Notes: generated by a model not told the origin, from the sequence alone. Shown: positions 31,317 through 40,831, counted from the first letter of the stretch. The stretch is DNA of 64,000 nt from Aeromicrobium sp. IC_218 (GCF_004336805.1 NZ_SJXM01000003.1:248001-312000); one strand, 5' to 3'. Program-made: numbers and translations.

Positions 31317-32075
31317 ATGTCAGGCCACTCCAAGTGGGCGACGACCAAGCACAAGAAGGCCGCGATCGACGCCAAGCGCGGCAAGATGTTCGCGAAGCTG
31401 ATCAAGAACATCGAGGTCGCGGCGCGGACGGGTGGACCCGATCCCACGGGCAACCCGACCCTGTACGACGCCATCCAGAAGGCGAAGAAGTCGTCGGTCC
31501 CCAACGACAACATCGACCGTGCGGTCAAGCGCGGCGGCGGCCTCGACGGCGCCGGCGTCGACTACACGACGATCATGTACGAGGGCTACGGCCCCGCGGG
31601 CGTCGCGCTGCTCGTCGAGTGCCTCACCGACAACAAGAACCGCGCCGCCATGGAGGTCCGCACCGCCATGACCCGCAACGGCGGCACCATGGCCGACCCC
31701 GGCTCGGTCTCGTACCTGTTCACCCGTAAGGGCGTCATCATCGTCGACGCCGAGCAGGAGTCGGGCCGCACGAACGAGGACGACATCCTCATGGCCGTGC
31801 TCGACGCCGGTGCCGAGGAGGTCAACGACCTGGGCGACTCCTTCGAGGTGATCTGCGAGGCGACCGACCTGGTCGCGGTGCGCACCGCGCTGCAGGACGC
31901 CGGCCTCGACTACGAGTCGGCCGACGCCTCGTTCGTCCCCTCGGTGCAGGTCGAGGTCGACGTCGAGGGCGCCACGAAGGTGCTCAAGCTGGTCGACGCC
32001 CTCGAGGACTGCGACGACGTCCAGAACGTCTACGCCAACTTCGACGCCTCCGACGAGGTCATGGCCCAGGTCTGA
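31317..32075 (+). CDS. yebC: YebC/PmpR family transcription/translation factor
   Basis: 252 aa with the canonical start [23 protein letters not shown] and the three-domain YebC pattern ([43 protein letters not shown]). YebC proteins were described as transcription regulators and more recently as factors relieving ribosome stalling. Position before ruvC is conserved in many bacteria. ATG 31317 has AGGGAAGGA upstream. Confidence 0.95.
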   Translation: MSGHSKWATTKHKKAAIDAKRGKMFAKLIKNIEVAARTGGPDPTGNPTLYDAIQKAKKSSVPNDNIDRAVKRGGGLDGAGVDYTTIMYEGYGPAGVALLVECLTDNKNRAAMEVRTAMTRNGGTMADPGSVSYLFTRKGVIIVDAEQESGRTNEDDILMAVLDAGAEEVNDLGDSFEVICEATDLVAVRTALQDAGLDYESADASFVPSVQVEVDVEGATKVLKLVDALEDCDDVQNVYANFDASDEVMAQV

Positions 32076-32083
32076 CCCACCCG

Positions 32084-32497
32084 GTGGAGCTGACCTCACC
32101 CGACGGCAGCCAGTGGCGCGTGACGCGCCGCTGGCTGCCGTGGCGTCTGCGCCGGCGCGATCCGGAGGTCGCGGGCGACGTGGCCCTGGACGCGACGAGC
32201 GCCGCCGACGGCATCCTCCTGGCCGCCGGACTCTTCCTGCTCGTCCTCGTCGTGACCGTGGCGCTGCCGTGGGTCCTGGTCGGCGCCGTCGTGGCGATCG
32301 AGCTCATGCTGCTGCTCGTGCTGCTGCCGCTGGCGATGCTGCTGCGCGTGCTCAAGGTGTCCGGGTGGCCGATCGAGGTCCGGCACGAGGGCCGCGTCGT
32401 CCACGCCGAGAGCGTCCACGGCTGGGACGCCTCGGCGTCGCGCATGCGCGCGTTCGGCGACGCGATCGAGCGTGGCGAGTCTCCCGGACGCGCCTGA
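32084..32497 (+). CDS. Two-helix membrane protein of unknown function
   Basis: 137 aa: basic N-terminal part (WRVTRRWLPWRLRRRDP), two adjacent helices (GILLAAGLFLLVLVVTVALP and LVGAVVAIELMLLLVLLPLAMLL) and a soluble C-terminus (GWPIEVRHEGRVVHAESVHGWDAS). GTG start 9 nt after yebC stop; probably co-transcribed with it. No family recognised. Confidence 0.65.
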   Translation: MELTSPDGSQWRVTRRWLPWRLRRRDPEVAGDVALDATSAADGILLAAGLFLLVLVVTVALPWVLVGAVVAIELMLLLVLLPLAMLLRVLKVSGWPIEVRHEGRVVHAESVHGWDASASRMRAFGDAIERGESPGRA

Positions 32498-32511
32498 GTG
32501 TCTTCCGCTCG

Positions 32512-32574
32512 CGCTGAGCGTGACGTTCTGCACGCATCCACCAGCGTGTCGCGGACAGAACGTCACGCCCAGCG
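32512..32574. repeat. 19-bp inverted repeat
   Basis: Arms 32512-32530 (CGCTGAGCGTGACGTTCTG) and 32556-32574 match at 18 of 19 positions around a 25-nt loop. It lies in the 170-bp gap before ruvC. The long loop and lack of a GC-rich core tract make a plain terminator less likely than a protein site or a mini repeat element. Confidence 0.7.
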
Positions 32575-32631
32575 AGGACTGGACGGGCTGACGCCCCGGC
32601 GAGTCTGCGCGAGCGCGTCCGACGGCTCGGT

Positions 32632-32637
32632 TAAGGT
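32632..32637 (+). promoter_or_regulatory. -10 box of the ruvCAB operon
   Basis: TAAGGT, 7 nt upstream of the ATG of an 8-codon uORF (32645), the same spacing as at many starts in this window. No clear -35 and no LexA-type GAACN4GTTC box is visible. Confidence 0.5.
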
Positions 32638-32644
32638 GTCGAAC

Positions 32645-32671
32645 ATGCGTTCGCAGAGGTGGTCGTCGTGA
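32645..32671 (+). CDS. 8-aa leaderless uORF overlapping ruvC
   Basis: ATG CGT TCG CAG AGG TGG followed by two TCG codons and TGA, encoding MRSQRWSS. Its TGA (32669-32671) overlaps the ruvC GTG (32668) as GTGA. The TAAGGT box 7 nt before the ATG implies transcription starting at or next to it. The AGAGGTGG inside the uORF is also the only Shine-Dalgarno-like sequence for ruvC. Confidence 0.5.
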   Translation: MRSQRWSS

Positions 32672-33210
32672 GGGTGCTCGGTGTCGACCCCGGTCTCACC
32701 CGGTGCGGCGTCGGCGTCGTCGACGGCTCGGTCGGCCGTCCGCTGACGATGGTCCACGTCGGCGTCGTGCGCACCCCCGCCGAGCTCGACGTCGCCCGGC
32801 GTCTGGTCCAGCTCGAGCAGGGCCTGGACGCCGCGATCGCCGAGCACCGCCCCGACGTCGTCGCGGTCGAGCGGGTCTTCAGCCAGAACAACGTCAGCAC
32901 CGTCATGGGCACCGCCCAGGCCAGCGCCATCGCGATGGTCTGCGCCGCCCGCCGCGGCATCCCGGTGCACCTGCACACGCCCAGCGAGGTCAAGGCCGCG
33001 GTCACCGGCAGCGGCCGGGCCGACAAGGCGCAGGTCACCGCCATGGTCACCCGCCTCCTGCGCCTCGACGCCGCGCCGAAGCCGGCCGACGCCGCGGACG
33101 CCCTCGCGCTGGCCATCTGCCACGTGTGGCGCGGTGGCGCGGGCGACCGCCTGGCCGCCGCGGTGGCCAAGTCGCGCGCGACCGGCGGCACCGTCCGGGT
33201 GGCGCGATGA
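32668..33210 (+). CDS. ruvC: Holliday junction resolvase RuvC
   Basis: 180 aa. Acidic catalytic residues are visible at D7 ([11 protein letters not shown]), E (VAVERVFSQ, ~68) and the DAADALALA pair near the C-terminus. Resolves Holliday junctions as a dimer with RuvAB. Start GTG 32668 chosen because LGVDPG then stands at its usual place and because of the uORF overlap; GTG 32659 in frame would add 3 residues. ATGA overlap with ruvA. Confidence 0.96.
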   Translation: MRVLGVDPGLTRCGVGVVDGSVGRPLTMVHVGVVRTPAELDVARRLVQLEQGLDAAIAEHRPDVVAVERVFSQNNVSTVMGTAQASAIAMVCAARRGIPVHLHTPSEVKAAVTGSGRADKAQVTAMVTRLLRLDAAPKPADAADALALAICHVWRGGAGDRLAAAVAKSRATGGTVRVAR

Positions 33211-33809
33211 TCGCGCACCTGCGGGGCACGGTCGCCGCCCTCACGCTCGACTCGGCCGTGCTCGACGTCGCCGGCGTCGGCTACCTCGTGCGCTGCACGC
33301 CGGCCACCGTCTCGTCCCTGCGGCTGAACCAGGAGGCGCAGCTGGCCACGTCGATGGTCGTCCGCGAGGACTCCATGACGCTGTACGGCTTCGGCGAGCG
33401 CGACGAGCGCGACATGTTCGAGCTGCTGCAGACCGCCAGCGGCGTCGGCCCGAAGGTCGCCCAGGCCATGCTCGCCGTGCTGGAGCCCGAGCGGCTGCGC
33501 GCGGCCATCTCCGGCGGCGACCTCGCCGCGCTGACGTCCGTGCCCGGCATCGGCCGCAAGGGCGCCGAGCGCATCGTCCTCGAGCTCCGCGACAAGGTCG
33601 GCAAGCCCGGCACCGCGCCCGTCGGCGCGGGCAGCGGTGGCGGCGAGTCCTGGCGCGACCAGGTCCAGGAGGCCCTGCTCGGTCTCGGCTGGTCGGCCAA
33701 GGACGCCGACAAGGCGGTCGAGAAGGTCGCCGCCGACCTCGAGCCCGGCGCCGACGAGTCCGTCTCCACCCTGCTGCGCCTGGCGCTGCGCAGCCTGTCG
33801 AAGGCCTGA
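33207..33809 (+). CDS. ruvA: Holliday junction DNA helicase RuvA
   Basis: 200 aa: OB-fold domain I ([12 protein letters not shown]), helix-hairpin-helix domain II ([17 protein letters not shown] and [19 protein letters not shown]) and the flexible RuvB-contacting domain III ([20 protein letters not shown]). Tetramer that holds the junction for RuvB. ATG inside the ruvC stop (ATGA). Confidence 0.96.
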   Translation: MIAHLRGTVAALTLDSAVLDVAGVGYLVRCTPATVSSLRLNQEAQLATSMVVREDSMTLYGFGERDERDMFELLQTASGVGPKVAQAMLAVLEPERLRAAISGGDLAALTSVPGIGRKGAERIVLELRDKVGKPGTAPVGAGSGGGESWRDQVQEALLGLGWSAKDADKAVEKVAADLEPGADESVSTLLRLALRSLSKA

Positions 33810-33811
33810 CC

Positions 33812-34855
33812 GTGCACGACGACCACGACGCCATGACCGCCGACGCGACCTCCGAGGAGCGCGCCTTCGAGGCGGCCCTGCGGCCGCGCAGCCTCGAGGA
33901 GCTGGTCGGCCAGGACCGCGTGCGCGAGCAGCTCTCTCTCGTCCTGGACGCCGCCGTCGCCCGCGGGCGCACCCCCGACCACGTCCTGCTCTCGGGTCCG
34001 CCCGGCCTGGGCAAGACGACGCTGTCGATGATCATCGCCCAGCGGCTCAACGCGCCGCTGCGCATCACCAGCGGTCCGGCCATCCAGCACGCCGGCGACC
34101 TCGCGGCCATCCTGTCGGGCGTCAACGAGGGCGACGTCGTGTTCATCGACGAGATCCACCGCATGTCGCGGCCCGCCGAGGAGCTGCTCTACATGGCGAT
34201 GGAGGACTTCCGGGTCGACGTCATCGTCGGCAAGGGCCCGGGTGCCACCGCCATCCCGCTGGAGATCCCGCCGTTCACCGTCGTCGGCGCCACGACGCGG
34301 GCGGGTCTGCTGCCCGGTCCGCTGCGCGACCGCTTCGGCTTCACCGCGAACCTCGACTACTACGGCGTCGACGAGCTGCACCAGATCGTCGACCGGTCCG
34401 CCCGCCTGCTCGACCTGCAGGTGACGCCCGAGGGCGGCCGTGAGATCGCGTCCCGCTCGCGTGGCACGCCGCGCATCGCGAACCGGCTGCTGCGCCGCGT
34501 GCGCGACTACGCCGAGGTCCGGGGCAAGGGCGTCGTCGACGTCAAGGCGGCCCGCGACGCGCTCGAGCTGTACGAGGTGGACGCGCTCGGCCTCGACCGG
34601 CTCGACCGCGGCGTGCTCACTGCGTTGTGCGGCAGCTTCGGCGGCGGACCGGTCGGTGTCTCGACGCTCGCGGTCGCCGTGGGGGAGGAGCGCGAGACGG
34701 TCGAGGAGATCGCCGAGCCGTTCCTGGTCCGGCTGGGCTTCCTCGCGCGGACGCCCCGAGGACGTGTCGCCACGCCCGCGGCCTGGCAGCACCTCGGGCT
34801 GCAGCCGCCGCGCGGCAGCGAGCAGCTGACCCTGGGCGACGCCGCCGACGACTGA
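33812..34855 (+). CDS. ruvB: Holliday junction branch-migration ATPase RuvB
   Basis: 347 aa. Walker [10 protein letters not shown], Walker [10 protein letters not shown], sensor GATTRAG, arginine-finger region GPLRDRFG, and the C-terminal winged helix ([23 protein letters not shown]). Hexameric motor of branch migration. GTG 33812, two bases after the ruvA stop, is used; ATG 33833 in frame would give 340 aa and is a fair alternative. This ends the ruvCAB operon. Confidence 0.97.
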   Translation: MHDDHDAMTADATSEERAFEAALRPRSLEELVGQDRVREQLSLVLDAAVARGRTPDHVLLSGPPGLGKTTLSMIIAQRLNAPLRITSGPAIQHAGDLAAILSGVNEGDVVFIDEIHRMSRPAEELLYMAMEDFRVDVIVGKGPGATAIPLEIPPFTVVGATTRAGLLPGPLRDRFGFTANLDYYGVDELHQIVDRSARLLDLQVTPEGGREIASRSRGTPRIANRLLRRVRDYAEVRGKGVVDVKAARDALELYEVDALGLDRLDRGVLTALCGSFGGGPVGVSTLAVAVGEERETVEEIAEPFLVRLGFLARTPRGRVATPAAWQHLGLQPPRGSEQLTLGDAADD

Positions 34856-34933
34856 CGGGGCCCAGGGGGACGGCCGGTATCGTGGACCCCAGCCGGCCCG
34901 CACGGTCCGGCGTCCCCGCGTCCTGGAGTTGCT

Positions 34934-35236
34934 GTGGAGTTCCTGCCCCTCGTCCTGCTCGTCCTCGTCTTCTGGCTGCTCGTGCTGCGTCCGTCGCGCA
35001 AGCGCCAGCAGGAGGCGCAGCGCACCCAGGCGGCGCTGGAGCCGGGCGCGAAGATCATGCTGACCAGCGGCCTGTTCGGGACGGTCGTCCGCCTGGACGA
35101 CTCCACCCTGCAGCTCGAGCTCGCACCCGGTACGGTCGTCGAGGTCCACCGCCAGGCGATCGCCCGCGTCGTCACCGACGAGCCGGCGCCGACGGAGACC
35201 AGCACGGAACTCCCCGCCACCGACGACGAGCGCTGA
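34934..35236 (+). CDS. yajC: Preprotein translocase accessory subunit YajC
   Basis: 100 aa: one N-terminal helix (FLPLVLLVLVFWLLVLRPSRK) and the YajC core (AALEPGAKIMLTSGLFGTVVRLDD...LELAPGTVVEVHRQAIARV). Normally the first gene of yajC-secD-secF. Here secD and secF do not follow: the next genes are a lipoprotein and apt. GTG start with TGGAG upstream; TATCGT about 35 bp upstream may be the promoter. Confidence 0.93.
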   Translation: MEFLPLVLLVLVFWLLVLRPSRKRQQEAQRTQAALEPGAKIMLTSGLFGTVVRLDDSTLQLELAPGTVVEVHRQAIARVVTDEPAPTETSTELPATDDER

Positions 35237-35266
35237 GCGAGTCGGCCGACCGAAGGAACCCCCCGG

Positions 35267-35704
35267 ATGAAGACTCTCAAGACCGCTGCCGCCGTCCTGC
35301 TCGCCTCGGTCGTCCTGACCGCCTGCGGTGGCAGCGACACCGGCGCGTACTGCGACCGGCTCGAGAAGGCTGAGGACGACTTCAGCTCGCTGGGCCAGGA
35401 CGGCAACATGTCCGACGCGTTCGACACCTTCCGCGAGCTGCGCGACGAGGCGCCCGACGCGGTCAAGGACGACTGGAAGACCCTCGCCGGCGCGATCGAC
35501 GACATGGAGAAGGCCTACGAGGACGCCGGCATCGACCTGGACGAGGTCGACCAGCTCGACGCCTCCAAGCTCTCGCAGGACCAGATCAAGAAGCTCACCG
35601 AGGCCACGAGCAAGCTGAGCAGCGAGGACTACACGGAGGCGAGCAACAACATCTCCGAGCACGCCAAGTCCGAGTGCGACATCGACCTGGGTGCGTCGAG
35701 CTGA
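35267..35704 (+). CDS. Small acidic lipoprotein
   Basis: 145 aa with a signal peptide and lipobox VVLTAC (Cys20), then a helical acidic domain (about residues 27-140) holding two more cysteines (C27 in AYCDRL and one in SECDID), which may form a disulfide. Exported and lipid-anchored. GAAGGA upstream of ATG. It sits exactly where secD/secF lie in relatives, between yajC and apt; a SecDF-related role is not supported by sequence. Function unknown. Confidence 0.8.
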   Translation: MKTLKTAAAVLLASVVLTACGGSDTGAYCDRLEKAEDDFSSLGQDGNMSDAFDTFRELRDEAPDAVKDDWKTLAGAIDDMEKAYEDAGIDLDEVDQLDASKLSQDQIKKLTEATSKLSSEDYTEASNNISEHAKSECDIDLGASS

Positions 35705-35705
35705 C

Positions 35706-36245
35706 GTGACCGACCTGCAGGAGCTGCTGGACCGTCACGTCCGGCTCGTGGCCGACTGGCCCGAGCCGGGCGTGACGTTCCGCGACATCACCCCGCTGCT
35801 CGCCCACGCCGAGGCGTTCGCCGCGACGATCTCCGCCCTCGGCGCCCGCGCGCTCGACCTGGCCGGCGGCCAGGTCGACGTGATCGTGGGCATGGAGGCG
35901 CGCGGATTCATCCTCGGCGGCGCCCTCGCCCGTGAGCTCGACGCCGGGTTCGTCCCGGTGCGCAAGGCCGGCAAGCTGCCCGGCCCGACGTATGCCGTCG
36001 ACTACGCGCTGGAGTACGGCACCGCCACGCTCGAGATGCACCAGGACGCCGTGGCGCCCGGTCAGCGCGCCGTCCTCGTCGACGACGTCCTCGCCACGGG
36101 CGGCACGATGGCCGCCGCCGACGACCTCGTCCGCCGCGGCGGCGGTGTCGTCGCCGGGCACCTGGTGCTCATCGAGCTCGCCGCCCTGGGCGGACGTTCC
36201 GCGCTCGGCGACTCCGTGCCGTACGCGGCCCTGGCCACCTACTGA
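35706..36245 (+). CDS. apt: Adenine phosphoribosyltransferase
   Basis: 179 aa. FRDITPLL substrate motif, VGMEARGFILGGALA, and the PRPP loop VLVDDVLATGGTM. Makes AMP from adenine and PRPP. GTG 35706 is two bases after the lipoprotein stop; GTG 35691 in the same frame would overlap that gene. Next to rel, as in most actinobacteria. Confidence 0.95.
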   Translation: MTDLQELLDRHVRLVADWPEPGVTFRDITPLLAHAEAFAATISALGARALDLAGGQVDVIVGMEARGFILGGALARELDAGFVPVRKAGKLPGPTYAVDYALEYGTATLEMHQDAVAPGQRAVLVDDVLATGGTMAAADDLVRRGGGVVAGHLVLIELAALGGRSALGDSVPYAALATY

Positions 36246-36254
36246 GGAGCACCC

Positions 36255-36347
36255 GTGCTGAGTCCCCGACACATCCGCATCGTCGCGCTCGTGCTCGTCG
36301 CGGCGCTCGTGCTGTCCGGTGCCGCGACGCTGATCGGGACGTGGTGA
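36255..36347 (+). CDS. 30-aa single-helix membrane peptide
   Basis: A GTG-started frame of 30 codons, with TGAGGAGC correctly spaced upstream. After a short basic start (MLSPRHIR) it is one membrane helix (IVALVLVAALVLSGAATLIG) ending TW. It lies between apt and rel. The good ribosome-binding site and hydrophobic coherence make it a likely real gene; function unknown. Confidence 0.5.
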   Translation: MLSPRHIRIVALVLVAALVLSGAATLIGTW

Positions 36348-36395
36348 CCACGCCGCCGGGCGTCCGCCCCTAGACTGGCTCCAGGAGGCACACCC

Positions 36396-38702
36396 GTGGC
36401 TGAACGCGTGGAACCGAACGTCAAGGCGTCCGAGCAGTCGGCGCCCACGTCGGCGCGCGTCCGCTCGCGCCTGGCCCGCATCGGCTCGCGCTCGAGCTCG
36501 GCCAACCCGGTGCTCGACCCGCTGCTGCGCATCTACCGCGGCACCCATCCCAAGGGCGACGTCGCCGCCATCCAGAAGGCGTACGACGTCGCGGAGCGGA
36601 TGCACGAGGGTCAGACCCGCAAGAGCGGCGACCCCTACATCACGCACCCGCTCGCCGTGACCACGATCCTGGCCGAGCTGGGCATGACCGCGCCGACGCT
36701 GTGCGCGGCGCTGCTGCACGACACGGTCGAGGACACCCCGTACTCGCTGGACGACGTCCGCAAGGACTTCGGCGACGAGGTGGCGCACCTGGTCGACGGC
36801 GTCACCAAGCTAGACAAGGTGAAGTTCGGCGACACCGCGCAGGCCGAGACCATCCGCAAGATGGTCGTCGCGATGAGCAAGGACATCCGCGTCCTGGTCA
36901 TCAAGCTCGCCGACCGCCTGCACAACATGCGCACCCTGCGCTACCTGCGCCAGGACAAGCAGGAGCGCATCGCCCGCGAGACGATCGACATCTTTGCGCC
37001 GCTGGCCCACCGGCTCGGCATGAACACGATCAAGTGGGAGCTCGAGGACCTCTCCTTCTCCACGCTGCACCCCAAGGTGTACGACGAGATCGTGCGGCTG
37101 GTCGCCGACCGCGCACCGTCGCGCGAGAAGTTCCTCGAGAAGGTCATCGCCGACGTCGAGAACGACCTGCGCCACGCCAAGATCAAGGCGAAGGTCACCG
37201 GCCGGCCCAAGCACTACTACTCGATCTACCAGAAGATGCTGGTGCGCGGCCGCGAGTTCTCCGACATCTTCGACCTGGTCGGCGTGCGCATCCTGGTCGA
37301 CGACGTGGCCGACTGCTACGGCGTCCTGGGCGTCCTGCACGCGCGCTGGAACCCGATCCCGGGACGCTTCAAGGACTACATCAGCGTCCCGAAGTTCAAC
37401 ATGTACCAGTCGCTGCACACCACGGTTATCGGCCCGCAGGGCAAGTCCGTCGAGCTGCAGATCCGCACCTACTCCATGCACCGCCGCGCCGAGTACGGCG
37501 TCGCGGCGCACTGGAAGTACAAGGAGGACGCGGTCGCCGCGGCCAACGGCGGCAAGGTGACCCCGCCCTCGACCGAGGACATGGCCTGGCTGCGCGAGCT
37601 GCTCGACTGGCAGTCCGAGACCGAGGACCCGGGCGACTTCCTGGACTCGCTGCGCTTCGAGATGCAGAAGGCCGGCGTGTACGTCTACACGCCGCGCGGC
37701 GACCTCATCCAGCTCCCCGCCGGCGCGACCCCGGTCGACTTCGCCTACGCCGTCCACACCGAGGTCGGCCACGCCACGGTCGGCGCCCGGGTCAACGGCC
37801 GGCTGGTGTCGCTCGAGTCGCGGCTGGAGAGCGGCGACGTCGTCGAGATCTTCACCTCCAAGTCGCCCAACGCCGGTCCGTCGCGCGACTGGCTCGACTT
37901 CGCGGTCAGCCCGCGGGCCAAGAACAAGATCCGCCAGTGGTTCACCAAGGAGCGCCGCGAGGAGTCGATCGAGGCCGGCAAGGCCTCGATCATCAAGCTC
38001 ATGCGCAAGGAGGGCCTGCCCCTCCAGCGCCTGCTCAAGCACGAGACGCTGGACGCGGTCGCACGCGAGCTGAACCTGCCCGACGTCTCGTCGCTCTACG
38101 CTGCCGTCGGCGAGGGCAACGTCGGCGCGCAGAACGTGGTCGACCACGTCCTCGCGCTGCTGGGCGGACGCGAGGCGGCCGAGGAGGACCTCGCCGAGGC
38201 CACCCCGATGCCGGGACCCAGCGACCGCCGTCACCGGGCCGACCGGCACGGCGACGCGGGTGTCGTCGTCTCCGACGTGGCGGGCGACGTCATGGTCAAG
38301 CTCGCCCGGTGCTGCACCCCGGTGCCCGGCGACCCGATCGTCGGCTTCGTCACCCGCGGGTCGGGCGTCTCGGTGCACCGCGACGACTGCGTGAACCTCA
38401 AGAGCTTGGAGTCCCAGCCCGAGCGCATCGTCGGCGTCAGCTGGGCGCCCACGGCGACCAGCACCTTCCTGGTGTCGGTGCAGGTCGAGGCCCTCGACCG
38501 TCCGCGCCTGCTCAGCGACATCACGCGCATCCTGTCCGACCAGCACGTCGACATCATGTCGGCGTCGATCTCGACCGGACGCGACCGCGTCGCCCGCGCG
38601 AAGTTCACCTTCGAGATGGGCGACCCGAAGCACCTGGGCCACGTGCTGTCGGCGGTGCGCAACGTCGAGGGCGTCTTCGACGTCTACCGCCTCACCCAGT
38701 AG
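36396..38702 (+). CDS. rel: Bifunctional (p)ppGpp synthetase/hydrolase Rel
   Basis: 768 aa, full length. HD hydrolase domain ([24 protein letters not shown]), synthetase domain ([13 protein letters not shown] and GRFKDYIS, the RxKD-type loop of bifunctional enzymes), TGS domain ([21 protein letters not shown]), the Cys-containing middle ([11 protein letters not shown]) and a C-terminal ACT domain. It makes and degrades (p)ppGpp on starving ribosomes. GTG with a perfect AGGAGG; TAGACT at 36371 is a likely -10. Confidence 0.97.
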   Translation: MAERVEPNVKASEQSAPTSARVRSRLARIGSRSSSANPVLDPLLRIYRGTHPKGDVAAIQKAYDVAERMHEGQTRKSGDPYITHPLAVTTILAELGMTAPTLCAALLHDTVEDTPYSLDDVRKDFGDEVAHLVDGVTKLDKVKFGDTAQAETIRKMVVAMSKDIRVLVIKLADRLHNMRTLRYLRQDKQERIARETIDIFAPLAHRLGMNTIKWELEDLSFSTLHPKVYDEIVRLVADRAPSREKFLEKVIADVENDLRHAKIKAKVTGRPKHYYSIYQKMLVRGREFSDIFDLVGVRILVDDVADCYGVLGVLHARWNPIPGRFKDYISVPKFNMYQSLHTTVIGPQGKSVELQIRTYSMHRRAEYGVAAHWKYKEDAVAAANGGKVTPPSTEDMAWLRELLDWQSETEDPGDFLDSLRFEMQKAGVYVYTPRGDLIQLPAGATPVDFAYAVHTEVGHATVGARVNGRLVSLESRLESGDVVEIFTSKSPNAGPSRDWLDFAVSPRAKNKIRQWFTKERREESIEAGKASIIKLMRKEGLPLQRLLKHETLDAVARELNLPDVSSLYAAVGEGNVGAQNVVDHVLALLGGREAAEEDLAEATPMPGPSDRRHRADRHGDAGVVVSDVAGDVMVKLARCCTPVPGDPIVGFVTRGSGVSVHRDDCVNLKSLESQPERIVGVSWAPTATSTFLVSVQVEALDRPRLLSDITRILSDQHVDIMSASISTGRDRVARAKFTFEMGDPKHLGHVLSAVRNVEGVFDVYRLTQ

Positions 38703-38733
38703 CCCTCACCACCGCCGACCTCCGGCGAGATGT

Positions 38734-38780
38734 GGGACGAAAAGAACCACGATCCTCAGGATCGTGGTTCTTTTCGTCCC
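38734..38780. terminator. Bidirectional terminator, rel / DUF349
   Basis: Perfect 23-bp inverted repeat, arms beginning GGGACGAAAAGAACCACGAT, with a T-rich downstream arm (GGTTCTTTTCGTCCC). It lies between convergent rel and the DUF349 gene. Just beyond it, GGGGCGGTGAGTT overlaps the end of the DUF349 gene. Confidence 0.9.
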
Positions 38781-38812
38781 AGTTCGCGGCGGAGCCGCGG
38801 GGCGGTGAGTTG

Positions 38813-40075
38813 CTAGGAGAAGTCGGCGGCCGCGCGGCGGGCCATGTCCAGGAAGGACTGGCGCGAGGCGAGGTTCTGCTCCAGCTCGGCGACCTTGCGG
38901 GCGTCGCCGGACGCCTTGGCCTGCTCGAGCTGGGCGGAGATCTCGGCGATCGCCCGCTCCAGCTTGCCGATCATGTCGTCGGCACGTGCCGACTTCTCCG
39001 GGTCGGTGCGGTTCCACTGCTCCTCGCCGGCGGCACGGACGGCCTGCTCCACCTTGCGGATGCGGCCCTCCAGCTCCTTGATGCGGGCGCGCGGGACCTT
39101 GCCGGCCGCCTCCCAGCGGTCGGCGATGTCGTGCCAGGCACGGCGGGCGGCGTCCGGGTCGGTGATGGGCAGCAGCGCCTCGGCCTCGACCAGGATCTGC
39201 TCCTTGACCTCGGCGTTGACCGCGAACTCGGCGTCGAGCGCGGCGTTGGCCTCGTCACGGGCCTGGAAGAACGCGTCCTGCGCGCCACGGAACTTGCGCC
39301 ACAGCTTCTCGTCGACGTTGCGCGGCGCGGGGCCGGCCGCCTTCCACTGCTGCATCAGGTCGCGGTACTGGCCGGCGGTGCGTCCCCAGTCGGTGGACGA
39401 GGACAGCGCCTCGGCCTCGGTGACCAGGCGCTCCTTGATCTTCTGCGCGGCGTCGCGCTGCTGGGCCTGCTCGCCGAAGTGGGCCTTGCGGCGGCGGGTG
39501 TAGGTGGTGCGGGCGGACGAGAAACGGTGCCACAGCTCGTCGTCGGTCTTCTTGTCGACGCGGGGGAGCGCCTTCCACTCCTCGAGCAGCTCGCGCATGC
39601 GGTCGGCGCCGCGGCGCCACTCGTCGGAGCCGGCGATGCGCTCGGCCTCCTCGCTGATGCGCGTCTTCTCGGTGACCGCGAGCTGGGCCTTGGCCGCCTT
39701 CTGCGCGCGGCGCTCCTCGCGCTGCTTCTCCAGCAGCGGGGCGAGCGCGTCGAGCCGGGTGCGCAGGCTCTCGACGTCGCCGATGACCTGGGCCTCGGCC
39801 ACCTGGCCGCGGACCTTCTCGATCGCCTTGCCGGCGTCGTCGGGGGAGAGGGCACCGCCGGCGAGACGCTTCTCGAGCAGCTCCACTTCGATCTCCAGGC
39901 CGGCGAAGCGGCGCTCGTACATCGCCAGGCCCTCGGCCGCGTCGCCACCGAGCCACTGCCCGATGACCCGCTCACCCTCGGCCGTCCTGAGATAGACGGT
40001 GCCGTCCGCGTCGATGCGTCCCCAGGGCTCGGGGGCTGCCGTGGTGCCGGGCTCGTCGTTGGCCGCTGCATTCAT
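38813..40075 (-). CDS. DUF349 repeat protein
   Basis: 420 aa, almost all alpha-helix and coiled coil, with three clear DUF349 repeats: RMRELLEEWKALPRVDKKTDDELW, QYRDLMQQWKAAGPAPRNVDEKLW and AWHDIADRWEAAGKVPRARIKELE. Soluble and charged, no signal. DUF349 proteins have no agreed function. TAGACT lies 7 nt before the ATG, so the mRNA is probably leaderless. It diverges from the MBL-fold gene. Confidence 0.88.
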   Translation of the reverse strand: MNAAANDEPGTTAAPEPWGRIDADGTVYLRTAEGERVIGQWLGGDAAEGLAMYERRFAGLEIEVELLEKRLAGGALSPDDAGKAIEKVRGQVAEAQVIGDVESLRTRLDALAPLLEKQREERRAQKAAKAQLAVTEKTRISEEAERIAGSDEWRRGADRMRELLEEWKALPRVDKKTDDELWHRFSSARTTYTRRRKAHFGEQAQQRDAAQKIKERLVTEAEALSSSTDWGRTAGQYRDLMQQWKAAGPAPRNVDEKLWRKFRGAQDAFFQARDEANAALDAEFAVNAEVKEQILVEAEALLPITDPDAARRAWHDIADRWEAAGKVPRARIKELEGRIRKVEQAVRAAGEEQWNRTDPEKSARADDMIGKLERAIAEISAQLEQAKASGDARKVAELEQNLASRQSFLDMARRAAADFS

Positions 40076-40138
40076 GGGCGACAGTCTAGGGTGCGAGGCA
40101 TTCGCGGCGCGCCAGCACGCTCGCGTACGCTGTCCCGC

Positions 40139-40831
40139 GTGCTCGTCGCCTCCTTCCCTGCCGGTCCGCTGCAGGCGAACTGCTACCTCGTCGCCCGTGA
40201 CCGCGGGGCCGGGTGCGTCGTCGTCGACCCCGGTCAGGACGCCCTCGAGGGCGTCCGTGCCGCGGCCGCCGAGCACGACCTGACGCCCGCCGCGGTGCTG
40301 GTCACCCACGGGCACTTCGACCACATGTGGGACGCGCACGCCGTGGCCGCGGAGCACGGCTGCCCGGTCTGGATCCACCCGGCCGACCGGCACCTGCTGA
40401 CCCAGCCGATGGCCGCGATCTCGAACGAGTCCGCCGCCATGCTGCGCGCGCAGCTGGGCCTGGACGGCGACGTCGAGCTGCCCGAGCCGGCCGACGTGCG
40501 CGACGCCGTCGACGGCGCGCGCATCGAGGTCGACGGGCTGACGCTCACCGTCACCCACGTGCCCGGCCACACGCCCGGCACCGTCGTCTACACGACCGAC
40601 TACCCCGACCGCGACGACGTCTCGGCGCTCATGTTCAGCGGCGACTTCCTGTTCGCCGGGTCGATCGGCCGCACCGACCTCACCGGGGGAGACCACGCCC
40701 AGATGATCCAGAGCCTCACCGACGCCGTCGTGCCGCAGCGCGACGACGTCGTCGTGCTGCCCGGCCACGGTCCTCAGACGTCCGTCGGCCAGGAGCGCGC
40801 CACCAACCCCTTCCTGGCGGAGCTCCTCTGA
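40139..40831 (+). CDS. MBL-fold hydrolase (glyoxalase II-like)
   Basis: 230 aa metallo-beta-lactamase fold. Metal motif THGHFDH, then VTHVPGHTPG, FSGDFLFAGSIGRTD and a terminal LPGHGPQT. Position between rel and hisS matches M. tuberculosis Rv2581c, annotated as a glyoxalase II. Substrate unproven. Start GTG 40139, 7 nt after TACGCT. TGATG overlap with hisS. Confidence 0.88.
   Translation: MLVASFPAGPLQANCYLVARDRGAGCVVVDPGQDALEGVRAAAAEHDLTPAAVLVTHGHFDHMWDAHAVAAEHGCPVWIHPADRHLLTQPMAAISNESAAMLRAQLGLDGDVELPEPADVRDAVDGARIEVDGLTLTVTHVPGHTPGTVVYTTDYPDRDDVSALMFSGDFLFAGSIGRTDLTGGDHAQMIQSLTDAVVPQRDDVVVLPGHGPQTSVGQERATNPFLAELL

Noticed and set aside
32498-32667. LexA/SOS box before ruvCAB
   Set aside because: No GAACN4GTTC or close variant found in the gap; the inverted repeat there has a different sequence and a long loop.
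35237-35705. Remnant secD/secF pseudogene between yajC and apt
   Set aside because: The interval is filled by an intact lipoprotein ORF with signal peptide and Shine-Dalgarno; no SecD/SecF-like segments appear in any frame.
36701-40138. Long plus-strand frame upstream of the MBL gene
   Set aside because: It runs in a shadow frame through rel and antisense to DUF349; only its last 230 codons form a real protein, beginning at GTG 40139.
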